A stretch of DNA of 64,000 nucleotides from Clitoria ternatea (taxonomy: Eukaryota; Streptophyta; Magnoliopsida; Fabales; Fabaceae): contig CM075669.1 of the NCBI GenBank assembly GCA_037962975.1, positions 123,086,501 to 123,150,500 of the forward strand. The letters run 5' to 3'. The notes under the pieces are model-generated. The model saw only the letters and a list, made by a program, of their open reading frames with translations. It ran no database searches and was not told the DNA's origin. Shown in pieces: positions 35,516 to 47,313 of the stretch; position 1 is the stretch's first letter, and each line of letters starts with the position of its first letter. The position numbers and the translations under genes were made by a program.

Positions 35516-36344
35516 ATAAACTTAGAACTCATTATACTATTCAATTTTTAGTAGGGGAAGGGGATATATGATCCTTCCTAAAACTTAAAGCTCTTGTTTA
35601 AGCTTAAGAATAAAATTAGGGGTGTTTAAGATACTTCTTAAAGGAAATTTTTGTATATATTGCCTTTTACCTTTGTTAACTTTTAAAATTTGTATGTGAA
35701 TTCCTTATAGCACTTTAGCCACATGTCTTCCTCCTCAAACTTAGCCTAAACATTATCCTTAATATCTCAAAGGTTGAGTTTAAAAAGAAAGTGGATCTGA
35801 GATCTAAAACTAAGATCACTTCATAATCAAGTTAAAATGTAAGGGAAAAGTAGTCATTAAATTAAAAAGCATACATGATTGGGTGGCAACGAGGTTCCCA
35901 TGTCTCAATATAATGAAAACAAAAACAAAATACAGAAAGAGAGATTCCTAATCCTAGAAAGTAAGGAATTCCTAGGACTCAATTTATTTTATTTTTTATT
36001 TTTAGAGAAAAGTTTGAAATTAAGTGTGATAAGGGTTTACATGTGGTTTACCGAGCACGAGCCGCATTGAAGTTAGAGAGTTATACGTGAAAATCTAATT
36101 TTTGAGCATGGCTAGTGCTTACTTGAGCACGATCCATGCTGGACCCTTATGACTTTCACTTAAATTTCCTTATTTTCCAAGCATTACTATGTTTAGCTGA
36201 ACACAACCCGTGCTTCCCTCTATGGATCACAATCCAACTTTTCTTAATTTTTCGAAGTTAAAGAAACTTACCTAATAGGTGTGTCATATTAAGTGTTTGT
36301 TTGATGTCACGTGCCTAATGGTTTGTATCTATGAAGCTTATCTA
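35516..36344. other. unassigned junction between two Athila-like remnants, with a motif array
   Basis: No convincing gene. The left half is AT-rich. From about 36045 to 36220 there are repeated GAGCACG / CGTGCT-type motifs (for example 36104 and 36125, 21 bp apart). These lie just downstream (minus strand) of the integrase remnant that ends near 36345, the same relative place as the array at 43190-43930 in the complete element. The exact breakpoint between the plus-strand and minus-strand remnants is not visible to me. Confidence 0.5.
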
Positions 36345-36713
36345 AGTATTCTCAGGATCAAACCCATATTCATAATGCTTCAATGATTGACCGTTTACCT
36401 TGAAGTTTTCCTTCTTTCATCTAAGTTCAACTACTTTGTACAGTGTAGTGTCTACTATTTCACACTGTGCTATCAATCTTGACCTAAGTTTACCTATAAA
36501 CAAATGAGTAGTACAATAATACTTTCTCATATTTATGAAGTTCATGTAATCTTTAAATGTTTTCCTTGTAAAGTTTAGCATTCTAATAGGAATTTAGCTT
36601 AAGTCCATCTAGCTTATTCCAATTACTTTAGTTGGTGTTTGCCTGTTTTTTGCACATCAAAATTTAAGAACATCAAGCCCCAATAGGCCATGTGTTCTAA
36701 TTCAACAAGTAAG
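36345..36713 (-). pseudogene. C-terminal integrase remnant of an older Athila-like element
   Basis: Minus-strand translation gives, across frames, LVELEHMAYWG and then KVNGQSLKHYEYG near 36380. These are the end of an Athila integrase. The reading continues across the 15-kb insertion into 51683 onward (AYKPFIGMYSCRLMFGKG), showing that one integrase gene was split by the insertion with GTAAG duplicated. Confidence 0.75.
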
Positions 36714-38419
36714 TGTTACAAGTTTTGATATAATCGAACCTTCTTGTGGCAAGTTCCACTGTCGAGTTGTAGTATGTTAAAAACAAAGTGTTGTTCTTCT
36801 GGGATACGGTGTTTAATATTGATTCGTCATTACCTTAGCAGAATTAAACGAAAAGTTCACAAACATATTGAAATATAAAGAAATAAACATCATTCACGTA
36901 CGATAAAACAAGCAATAAAAATATGAACTATCAAATGATAAAGGCTGGGATTGGATTTCATCAGTCTCGCCCGTCAATACGTTGCATACATTTATATAAA
37001 CGGATCCTGAACTATTGCTTTTTACGTCACAATCTTAAACCATTCGAACTGATCCCTCAACTACGAAATCCATAAGAACATTCTTAAATATGTTGATTCC
37101 TTAATCACATTAAGAATGTTTCAGCATTAGATGCGATTGTTTTGATGTTTGTTACGTCGAATATTATTCCTAATATTTGCCGCAATGAGTATTCCATTTA
37201 AATCCATTTTCGTAAGCTATTTTCCAATAATCAAACAGAAACTAAGATCGAGAAACTATTTTCCAATAGCATCAAGCATTAAGCAGCCAAAAATGATAAA
37301 ACAAAGATACCAAATATATAAATGTAGAACAAGTGTTTGTCGGGGTTCAATCAACTACATCCTATCCTAATGTAGAAGTTAGCTACACATTGTAGCCATT
37401 ACAATCAAGAATAAAGATGAAGAAGAGGAAAAAGATGAGTTCTCCCAAAAGCTCTCCGTTCCAAGAGGTATGAAACTAAAACTGTCCCAGCCACCGCCTT
37501 GAATATGACCATGTTTTCTTTATATATTAAGTATCTCGCTTAAGCTAGAATTAGCTCACTTAAGAGAGATAGCTTTCTTAAGCATGAAGATAGCTTTCTT
37601 AAGCATGAAGGTCTCTTTTCTGTTTTGGATTTTTCCCTCGTAAGCTTGCTTGGGCGAATGAGTCGCTCACGGTAGTAAAACTCCCTTGTTCCTTGTTATT
37701 ACTTTTGCTTGAGCCCAGTGATTCGCTCAGGCAAATAAGTTTTGGATTTAGTTCTGGATGATTATCGCTTGGGAGACTTATGTCTTACTCAAGCGAGTTC
37801 TTCATACTTTGTTCCTGGACCATTCTCACTTAGGCTGCATCCTTTTAGATTAAGCGAAGTCTTCCTATTTAGATTCTGGACAATTCTCGCTTGAGCGGTT
37901 TGAGACTTCACTCAAGCGAGTTATTTAACCTCAGTTACTAGACACTTTTCACTCAGGTTTAATTCCCTTCGCTCAAGCGATGACTTCTTATTTGCTCTCT
38001 AGATCTTTTTGGCTTGAGCGGTTTGAGAGTCGCTCAAGCGAGTTCTTCATTAATGCTTACTGTAAGACATTCGCTCAAGCAAATTATGATTCGCTCAAGT
38101 AAAATTTTCCTCTGTTAGCTTTTGCTTGAAAATTCTTTACTCGTTCAAGCAAAGTGTAATCTCGCTTAAGCGAGTTACCTAGAACTTACAATTTTTCTTC
38201 ATTTCAAATTGGGGAATGGCTTGGGATCCTTTGCTTTTCCTTTTCATCTTTTTCACCTATCATTTATACAAAAACAAGGACCTAGTTACATCAAACATAT
38301 CAAAATATCTCCTTATCAATTTCTATCTATTTCATGCACAAAACTTTCCATATAATACAATATCTAACGAAATTATACTCAAATATCATCAAAATATCTA
38401 TACATTTGAGCACTTATCA
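36714..38419 (-). repeat. 3' LTR of the Calypso/Athila-like element
   Basis: Ends TGTTACAAG (left) and GCACTTATCA (right). It contains five consecutive ~61-bp units from about 37755 to 38060, each with an inverted pair of CGCTTGAGCG / CGCTCAAGCG motifs, plus flanking degenerate units. This U3 array matches that in the other LTR. Confidence 0.92.
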
Positions 38420-38430
38420 ACTCTCCCCGA
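38420..38430 (-). other. polypurine tract
   Basis: Minus strand GTCGGGGAGAG followed by a T and the LTR start TGATAAG. This placement identifies 36714-38419 as the 3' LTR. Confidence 0.8.
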
Positions 38431-39677
38431 CCTAGAACTTTGCTTGTCCTCAAGCAAAAGTAATAAAGCATCAAAGTAAAGGAAAAGATTTGTTCTAATC
38501 ATTGTTGTGCATAAGAAAAGGAACATTTAAAACATAAATTTTTACAACAGACAGATCTTGGCTTCAATTAAAATTCATCAAGGTAAATACTCAAATCTGT
38601 AAAGCACTAAACAATTGAAACTAACCAATGGCTATAAAAACAAGGAATCCACTCAATATCTTACAGGTGAGTGTTTTACCTCTTGCCATCACTGATCATG
38701 TGTTAGTTAGTATTACATTTCATTTCATTTCAAAAAACAAACACTTAAATAACAAGGATCTAGAGGTCTTCAAAAGGGTTGTATTGTGGCTGGGTTAATA
38801 ATAAAATCATGGTTTTTCTATGAATTCAAAGAGCACGCTAAGGAAGAGTAAAAATCATGATATAGGTATAACTTAACTTACCTAATCATGCCAATTTTTG
38901 TTCCCTTTAGCTCATACATTATTTTTCCTTTTGTATTCAATTCCTCTTCTTATGGTATTCTTGTTTTTCATTAATTTCAGTTGAGGAATTTTTCTTTTCT
39001 CTTTTCTTTCTTTCTTCTTTTCATCTTTCCTTTTCTTAACAACCATTTATTTCTTACTATTCAAACCCATCAAGCTTTTTAACTACTAACTATGTATAGA
39101 TTAGCTTTTTTGGCTCTGGCTTAACCTATTCTACACAAAATTACCTTTATCATCTCCTTGCTTATCTCAGTGATGTTTTCTGACAGAAAATCATGCAATA
39201 CAACCACACAATAATCAATGATCTCTCAGTGTTTTAGATTCACTCACTTTCCTGGTTAAAAAGGCTTAATTCCTTAATTTAAACAGAAAAAGGTTCAATC
39301 ATCATTCAGTTATCTTACAACTTGAGATTCACTAGATTCATTTAAAATCAACCATGATACTACCATATTCAAAATAAGGGTGTTCTTAACTTATGCATCC
39401 TATGATTATTTATCATCTTTAATCCACTTAGTGCTTTTTAACTACTAACTATTCATAAAGAGATGTATTCACATAATATCAAAAGAGATACCGCGCCTAT
39501 ATATATATATAACACTGGCAGGGTAATCAGATAATCCAAACAAAACATATCCTAAAAACTATAAACTGCTATAAGTATGTGTAAATGCAACTAAAATCAA
39601 GTACTAAAAGTAAAAATTGAAAGTGAAAGACTGAAAGTAAATAAACTATCAAAACAAAAGCACCCATATGGAGTCCA
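38431..39677. other. 3' non-coding region of the Calypso/Athila-like element
   Basis: AT-rich sequence between the ORF2 stop (39678-39680) and the polypurine tract. It includes a pyrimidine-rich stretch at 38925-39030 and an (AT)n run at 39499-39511. No ORF or RNA gene recognised. Confidence 0.7.
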
Positions 39678-42410
39678 TCAGTCATCAGTTACAATGCTAC
39701 TGACAAATCGGTCCAACTTTGCCTCAAACTTTGGATCTCCCTCCAGCTACTGCTCTTACTGCTGTGAAGTCTCCTGAGAGTCAGTATCGACTGGTCTTGG
39801 CACAACTGCTGTCTCAATAGATACCTCAGTGATTGCCTCAGTCTGTGTGGTAGTAGGTCCTGGTGTAGGTACTACTACTGTTGGCTCGGATGGTGTTGAT
39901 CCTGATAGACCTGCCTCCTCCAGAAGGATAGGACTGTCCTCAGGCCAAGCAACTCGCTCCTTAAACTTGTATGGGGCTATGAATGGGCCAACAGGGTGAC
40001 TGTAATAGCTGGCATGGTAAAAGTATACCAGAGCTCGATGGGGAGCAACGTGTTATGCCTGGATATATGTGAGATGAGCCAGGAGGAGAGGATCAGTAGG
40101 AGGTGGATATGGTACTGGTGAGGCCACTAGTAGAATAGAGGGGGCTGTAGAAACTGGTATGGAAGGAGGTGGTGGTGGTGCATTGGGCTGGACCTCTGTT
40201 GAGCAAGTCCTGGTGGAGTGCAGAACTATTGGATGAATCATCTGTCTATAGATGGTCGGATAGGGGTGGTAGGATAAACCTCAACACCATGGGCCACACA
40301 GAATCCGGCCATGAAAGTAGGGAACCCCAAACTTCCCTTTACCTTCTGTCTGGATGTTGTAGTCTTCACGTCCATCCTAGTAAACTTGTGGATTTCATCC
40401 TAAATGACGCAAGCTATATCTACAGTAGAACAGGGAGATATAATGGCCTTTAGAAGCTGGCACATCTGATATGTGAGATCGGAGACATGACCACTAGGGG
40501 TCACGTTGGCTAACAAAAATACAGTCCAGACACTGGTAAAAAGATTCATATCCTTTTTAAGAATGCGGAGAGGATTATGGGTGCCTTGGCCCACATGGAA
40601 ATGTCGCTTAGGAAGACACATGGTCTCCTCAAGCTCTATAGTCTGATGAAACTGAATATGCTCTTTCATGAAGTAATACTCATAGGACTCCGCCTGCTCT
40701 GGTGTCAATGGCCTCCCTAAATGCTCATTGATGGTCTCCTTGCTGTAGGATATCCCTACCCCTCTGACAAATGTCCTATAAACGCCAAATTTATCCTTTG
40801 GCCAGGCGTTGGCATAGAATTCCCATACTATATCAGGGTCAAATTGTTGGTGTATGCACTACGAGCTGTTAATGTATCAATTTTAACTTATCAATAAAAT
40901 AAGTATTTTCAGTTTTAAGAATATTTTAAAACTATTTATCCTGGACTAATAGATCATATGCGAATTATTCCTAAACGTCCCTAATCAAGTATTTACATGG
41001 GGACATGTAAATACATTAAGACTAATGTGTGAATGTACTAATGATTTGATCTCACAAATCATGGATATATATCATATCAAGTCTTCATAGGGTACGCATT
41101 AAGAGTAATGTTGTACTGGACAGACCTATCATGAGAATGTTGCATGGTTCGTTACATGAGTGTCATAAACGGTTCTCAATGTGATAATGGTATATAGTCC
41201 TTCAACCTGAAGTCACTACAATTCCTACATAAAGAGTTTGTTGTTATAATATAATCAAATGTCATCTATAATAGAATGACCATAAAGATTGTGATTAGGC
41301 AATGGACAAATTATGTAGAGGGATATGAGTGATGTAGATGGGATTTGTCTCTCTTATGTGACAGGAGTGATATCTATGGGTCACTTGATGGAGTGAGACT
41401 AACAAAATGCATGGCCATGCTAGGACGAATAACTATTAGATATTTATTCTGTAAAGTCTACGCTAGTATCAAGTAAAATAAATTGGGCCATATAAGGATG
41501 ACGACGACCATCCCTTGGGCCCAATTAGATATCGTGACAAAAGGAATAAATATATAAAATAATTATCACTTATAGGTCATGTCGATGATAAACAATATTC
41601 GAACATAATGACGTATTGTTAGATGCCGCTTTTATTTTATATTAATAATAAAATAGTTTATTATGAATATAACTGAATATTTTGCCTATAAGGGTCACAC
41701 ACATAGAGTAAGCCCACCAGAGAATAGTTTGATTTTATTTGGACTAAAAATAAAACTATTGGGTCTCACTCATTTAGAATGAGTTAGGAGCCCAATGTTT
41801 AGTGAGAGCTCATCAGGTTAAAACCTAAGCCTATATATAGAGCATGAGATGCTCATAGGCTGTTGCTCAGAAATTAGATTACTCTCTGAACTTTCGTACT
41901 AGCATTCAAAATTTTGGATTTTGGTGGGAGTGCTCGTGTGGACTCTTAAGGACGAAGCTGCAATTGCTTCGATTAAGGAATTCGTGTCATGTCTACAAGA
42001 GGTAAACCCTAAAACCAAATTTTAAATTTTGTATGTAATGTCTTGAAACACTCTTTTTTGTAATTCATTTTGGGAATCCTTGTATTTTCGCTGCCTGACC
42101 CTGAGAGATTCCCTAACACAAATTGAGGACCAAGATTGGCTAGCCTTAGCTATTTCCTGCTCTATAGAACACTCATAAACTCATCACACTCCCCTTGTCT
42201 CAGATCAACTTTTCTCTCAGTGATGAAGTTCCAATGCTGAATCACTTTGAATCGCTTCACCCTATCCTTGTCCTTAAATCGTTGATTTCTTGTTGGAGAA
42301 GCCTCAGAAGTGCGTTGCCTTTTAGTACGTTCCTTGCGAGATGGGTTAGAAGAGCTTGGGTTGGTAGGTGGGGAAGTTGGTCCTAATCTTGCTGTTTTTG
42401 CCCTTGCCAT
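39678..42410 (-). pseudogene. ORF2 (env-position 'plant transposon protein'), split by a solo LTR
   Basis: The proposed start is ATG at 42410, directly after a TTTCAG acceptor. The basic N-terminus (MARAKTARLGPTSPP..., KERTKRQRTSE) is followed by a conserved block that crosses the solo LTR in frame: LGPQFDPDIV on the two sides of 42119/40844, then WEFYANAWPK, VRGVGISYSKETINEHLGRPL (40710-40840), and FTSVWTVFLLANVTPSGHVSDLTYQM near 40500. A Pro-rich segment (40053-40200) and an acidic C-terminus ending at 39678 complete it. This resembles the 'putative plant transposon protein' found behind integrase in legume Athila/Calypso elements; its function is not known. I see no clear signal peptide. 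Two TAG stops (near 42160 and 42150), a stop at 40400 and a frame change between about 40400 and 40241 inactivate it. Confidence 0.75.
40845..42118 (+). mobile_element. solo LTR, superfamily uncertain
   Basis: TGTTGG..CCTAACA termini, 1274 bp, flanked by CAAAT at 40840-40844 and 42119-42123. A plus-strand TATATATA lies at 41832-41839 with a plausible transcript region after it. No ORF, primer site or interior is present. Removing it plus one CAAAT restores the ORF2 frame. The superfamily cannot be told from the LTR alone. Confidence 0.88.
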
Positions 42411-42411
42411 C

Positions 42412-43041
42412 CTGAAACATAAAATATCCCAATACAATTCATAATTCAGAATTTGAAACAAATGAAAAAAACACATGGACAACTGACCAAAACTTATAAT
42501 TAATAAACCATCATTATCTATGATATGTAAAAATATCCCCAAAATGTTGCATTGGTCCTTTCATTACAACTTCAATCATGAGAAAAAGAAAGAAATGCAG
42601 TTTAAGAGAATTACACAATTTCAATATCATAAGAAAAGAAACAACGTGCATATTATCAACTGCTATCATAAGGGAAAAATAACTAGGCAACCAATTATCA
42701 TGCAAGTTACATGAAGTCCATTTGCATTAAACTTTTAATTAGAAATTTGACAACTATGAACATTTTAAGAACAAAACACCCTTTTTTTTGTAAAAGCTAT
42801 ACAATAAGAAAATAGAGTACCCAAACATAATGAATATAATCATCTTAAACAGATTGTAACTTGCTCTCACGATTTCAAACACTTTGATTACTATCTAAGA
42901 GAATTAAAATAACATGCAAACCATTCTTGTACTTCACAAGAGAAATAGAGCATCGGAGGAAAAAGAAGAGAAAGAGTAAGAGAAGTAAATCCATGTACAA
43001 TGTGAAAGAAAGGAGGAAGAAGAGAGAAAGAGGAAACTTAC
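42412..43041 (-). other. putative intron upstream of ORF2
   Basis: Minus-strand donor CAA/GTAAGTTT at 43041 and acceptor TTTCAG/G ending at 42412, one base before the ORF2 ATG. The 630-bp interval is AT-rich and lacks coding potential. A GA-rich transcribed-leader-like stretch lies just upstream (43045-43135). Splicing is inferred only from consensus. Subgenomic or spliced env-type transcripts have been proposed for related elements. Confidence 0.45.
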
Positions 43042-43189
43042 TTGAGTGTGAATAGGAGAAGAGGAGAGCTCAAGGAAGAAGATGAAGGAGTTTAGGGCTT
43101 GTCGCTCACAAGAAAGAGAGAAAGAGGAATAGTTTTCATTTTGAATGGAATGAAAATGTAACCGTTCCTTTTGTTTTTAAAGTCATTTA

Positions 43190-43930
43190 AAAAATGTTTC
43201 TTACAGGCTATCGCTTAAGCGAAAATTGTTCGCTTGGGCAAGCATAGACACAAGACATCAGGGGTCGCTTTTTTGCTCAAGTGATTTAGCTTAGCTTCGG
43301 CAAAATTTAGACAGTAACAATTTTTAATTATCTCACGTAAGCGCTATGATTCACTTAAGAGAGTGTTACACAAATTAGTTTTAACAAGAATATCGCTCAA
43401 GTGAGCTAAGAATCGCTTAAGCGAGGTTTATGAAGAAACACCCCCGGATACTTTCATACATTTTTGCTTGAGCGGAGAGAAGTGGCTTAGGCAAAAATTA
43501 GACATAAACCTTTTTAAATAAATTCGCTTGAGTTGTTCTTATCTCGCTTAGGCAAAACTTGTCCAAAATGCTTTTGCCCTGAATTCGCTCAGACGAAACA
43601 ACATTCACTTGGGTGAACCAAAGAAACTTAGCCCCTGATACTTTATCACCTTCCCTCGCTCAAGCTAAGTTAATTCGCCTAAGCTAAAATTAGACAGAAC
43701 CAATTTAATCGTGGCTCGCTTAGGTGATTTTTATCCAGTATGCTTTTAACATGAAGTCGCTTGGGTGAATTAAACTTAGGCTGACTGAATTTAAACTTTC
43801 ATAATTTCGCTTCAACGAGCGGCCACGTCACTTAAGCGATTTTAATAGAATAGCATTTATGAGCATTTAATGCACTAAACTGTCAATTTCGCTTGAGCGA
43901 TCATGGTTTTGCTTGAGCGAAACAATACCT
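43190..43930. repeat. internal array of CGCTTAAGCG-type motifs between integrase and ORF2
   Basis: More than fifteen variants of TCGCTTAAGCGA / TCGCTCAAGTGA occur. Several are paired 19-20 bp apart (43212 with 43231; 43393 with 43413; 43525 with 43545), with filler such as 'attagacagtaac'. The motif is the one in the element's own LTR U3, but this array is about 5 kb inside the element and directly upstream of the inferred ORF2 leader, so it may act as an internal promoter. Confidence 0.8.
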
Positions 43931-44457
43931 TTTCTACTTTTTATGAACCTTTAAACGATGTGCCTGATTGAGCCCCTTCCAAATGCATAAAACTTGACCA
44001 TTTGACATTTGTTTAGCAACTTTGGATTACCATTTAAGGCACACACAAAAATGGATTAAATGATTCAATCTTATCCCTAAAATCATCATGAATTCAACTA
44101 ACTATTCAGTGCACTCCATATCAATTTTCAAACAAATTCATATATAATCTAATCTTGCATTTTGACAAAGTCACACCAAAAGAACATGAACTCAATCTTT
44201 TCTTACAATTCATCACATTTGTCATCATTCCTGCAACAATTTCATCAGTTATATAATTTAATTTAAACATCACCTTCCTATAATTTTCCATTCCTTCTCA
44301 TCATTTCCCACTCAATCATCAATGCATCAAACATAGCATGAACATAAGTAAACCTATGATTCATACACAAAAATCATACAAAAAGTAATATAACAGAGTT
44401 GCTCCTAAGAAGCGCTTGTTTTATGTCATTAGCTCGACGCCTTTAGAATTTTCAGGG
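43931..44457. other. non-coding spacer downstream of integrase
   Basis: AT-rich stretch without ORF between the integrase stop (about 44458) and the motif array. Nothing else recognised. Confidence 0.6.
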
Positions 44458-45670
44458 TTATAAGTGGAGCAGCATGGTAAGTCTCTCCAGTTCACCACCA
44501 AGATAGGGCTTTAATCTATGCACATTGATAGTCCAAGTTCTTTTTGAAACTGGATCCTGCAACTCAACAGCTCTGTAAAATTTAACTTCCTTGACCAAGA
44601 AAGGTCCAGACCACTTGGATTTCAGCTTTCTAGGAAATAGTCTTAGCCTTGAATTGAATAAAAGCACAGATTGACCAGGATAAAATTCTTTTGAATAATC
44701 TTCTTGTCATGGTATATTTTCATCCTTTCCTTATAAATGCAGGATGACTTATATGCTGAGAGCCTCCACTCTTCTAAATCATGCATCTGTAGCTTCCTTT
44801 TTTCACCAACTGCTTGTTGGTCAAAATTCAACAACTTCACAGCCCAATATGCCTTATGTTCTAGTTCCACCGGCAAATGATAGCTTTTACCAAAAATGAG
44901 CTGATATGGAGAAAGACCAGTAGGTGCTTTGTATGTTGTCCTATAAGCCCACAGAGCTTTATCAAGCTTCTAAGCCTAATCTTTTTTGTTGATTGAGACT
45001 GTCTTCTCCAAAATACACTTGATTTCTCTGTTCAAAACTTCAACTTACCCATTTGCTTGTGGGTGATAAGGAGATGTTGCGTTGTGTTTGATCCCATAGT
45101 GCTCCAAACATTTCTGTAACTGAGCATTGCAAAAGTGTGAACCTCCATCACTTATCAACACTCTGGGTATGCCAAACCTGCAAAAGATATTCTTTTTCAA
45201 AAATTTGATCATAGTTTTAGCATCAGCCTTAGGACTGGCAATAGCTTCTACCCATTTTGATACATAATCCACAACAACTAATATCTACTAATTAGTAAAA
45301 GAAACAGGCAATGGTCCAACAAAATCAATCCCCTAACAGTAAAACACTTCAACTTCTAGGATAGTATTCAGAGGCATTTCATTTCTTCTTGAAATTCCAC
45401 CTATTCTCTGACAAATATCACAAGATTAAGCATACATATGGGCATCCTTAAACAATGCCACAGGATGCTTCGTGCCTCTTCCTGAGATACATATTTTCTC
45501 AAGATACCATCTAATCCAATTTTGAATAAGTATGGATCATCCCAAATATATTGACGAGCTTCCTTCAAGAATTTCTTCTTCTGTTGCCAGGTGAAATCAT
45601 CAGATATGACTCTGGCTGCTTTAAAATTTGTAATATCTTTGAACCATGGCCACTCTTGAACCAGTAACAA
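44458..45670 (-). pseudogene. Athila-type integrase, with an internal deletion
   Basis: The N-terminal part (45670-45401) runs through RKYVSQEEARSILWHC. It then jumps to KDAHMYA, stop, SCDICQRIGG, so about 30 residues containing the two His of the HHCC zinc finger are missing. The core (45272-45045) has Asp in MDYVSKW and SDGGSHF and Glu in VEVLNRE (after a TAA at 45045-45047 where CAA is expected). The C-terminal part (44876-44643, 44667-44458) contains PVELEHKAYWA, LFNSRLRLFPRKLKSKWSGPF and NVHRLKPYLGGE. Pieces lie in several frames. Confidence 0.85.
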
Positions 45671-45779
45671 CTTTTCATCAAGAAAAGAATAATCTATCTC
45701 AGGCTGACTATTTGTAACTGCCTTATTGGAAAGTCTATAGAGATAATCTACAATAAAATTTTCACTTCATTTCTTGTCT

Positions 45780-46860
45780 TTGATACTCAAATCAAATTCC
45801 TACAAAAGTAAAATCCATCGAAGCAATCTAGGCTTCAATTCAGGTTTATTCAACAAATATTTTAGAGCTGCATGATCAGTATAGACAACAATAGTGGATC
45901 CTATCAAGTAAGAGCAAAATTTTTCTAAGCCATACACTACTGCTAAAAGTTCTTTTTCTGTTGTTGCATAATTTATTTATGCTTCATTAAGAACTTTGCT
46001 AGCGTAATGTATAACATGAAAAATTTTCGACTTCCTTTGACCAAGAACTGCTCCTATAACATAGTCACTAGCATCACACATTAATTCAAATTTAAGTTTC
46101 CAATTTGGACCAACTATTATATGAGTAGAAACCAATTTTTGTTTCAATGAATCAAAAGCAATCAAACAAGAATCATTGAGATGAAGGGAGTATCCTTATT
46201 CAAAAGGTTACTGAGTGGCTTTGTAATCTTTGAGAAATCTTTTATGAACCATCGATAAAAACCTGCATGACCCAGGAAACTCCTGATTCCTTTAACATTA
46301 ATTAGCGGTGGGAGTTTTTTAATCACTTAAACCTTTGCCGGGTCCACTTCAATGCCTCTACAAGAAATTTTATAACCTAACACAATGCCTTCAGTAACCA
46401 TAGAATGGCATTTCTCCCAATTCAGATTCAGATTTGTTTCCACACACCGCTTTAACACATTATCTAGATTGGCCAAGCAGTGATCAAATGATGAGCTAAA
46501 CATAGAGAAATCATCCATGAACACTTTAATACATTTCTCAATCAAATCAGCAAATATTGTAAACATTCATCTTTGAAACGTGGCTGGAGCATTACATAGT
46601 CTGATAGGTATTTTTGTATAAGCAAAAACACTAAAAGGACATGTAAAAGCAGTCTTCTCTTGATCTTCTAGAGCAACTGCTATTTGATTGTAACCTGAGT
46701 ATCCATCCATGAAGTAATAATATGCTTGACCCGCCAGCCTTTTAAGCATTTAATCCATAAAGGGTAAAGGATAGTGATCCTTTCTAGTGGCTTGATTGAG
46801 TTTTCTATAATTGATACACATTCTTCATCCTGTGACTGTTCTTGTTGGAATCAATTCATT
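45780..46860 (-). pseudogene. Athila-type reverse transcriptase and RNase H, broken
   Basis: RT pieces: LAGQAYYYFMDGYSGYNQI and EKTAFTCPF (46749-46567), then the catalytic FMDDFSMF box (around 46505-46520) and the GIEVDPAKV block (to 46327). RNase H: LKFELMCDASDYVIGAVLGQR (46165-45977) with the first catalytic Asp, and further blocks in other frames to about 45780 (VYTDHAALKYL-like reading). The YMDD-type box is intact; the reading frame is not. Confidence 0.85.
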
Positions 46861-47313
46861 CTTCTCATTATGAATTACAATCATGCCATCTTTCTTAGGA
46901 ACTACTTGAACTGGGCTTACCCAAGCACTATCTAAAATAGGCTAAATCATGCCTGCTTCCAATAATTTCATCACCTCCTTCTTCACTACTTCTTTCATTG
47001 TTGGATTCAATCTTCTCTAAGGCTGTGTAATAGGCTTGAACTCCTGTTCCATGAAAATTCGATGCATATAGTATGAAGGACTAATTCCTTTTAAATCCTA
47101 CAAAGTCCATCCAATTGCTCCCTTGTTTCTTCTTAATACTTCAACTAATTTCTCTTCTTCTGACTCGGTCAGCCTGCTACTTATCACCACTTGTTTTTGA
47201 CTGTCATCCTCCAGAAAGACATATTTCATATAAGAAGGTAAAGTTTTCAATTTGAGCATCTAAATTTCACCTTCTATCTTCACAGGCAAATCTTCCATAG
47301 TTACTTGGCTTTG

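Noticed and set aside
41815..42060. Small ncRNA gene suggested by a TATA box and following structured text
   Set aside because: The TATA box lies within a solo LTR with clear duplication; it is the LTR promoter.
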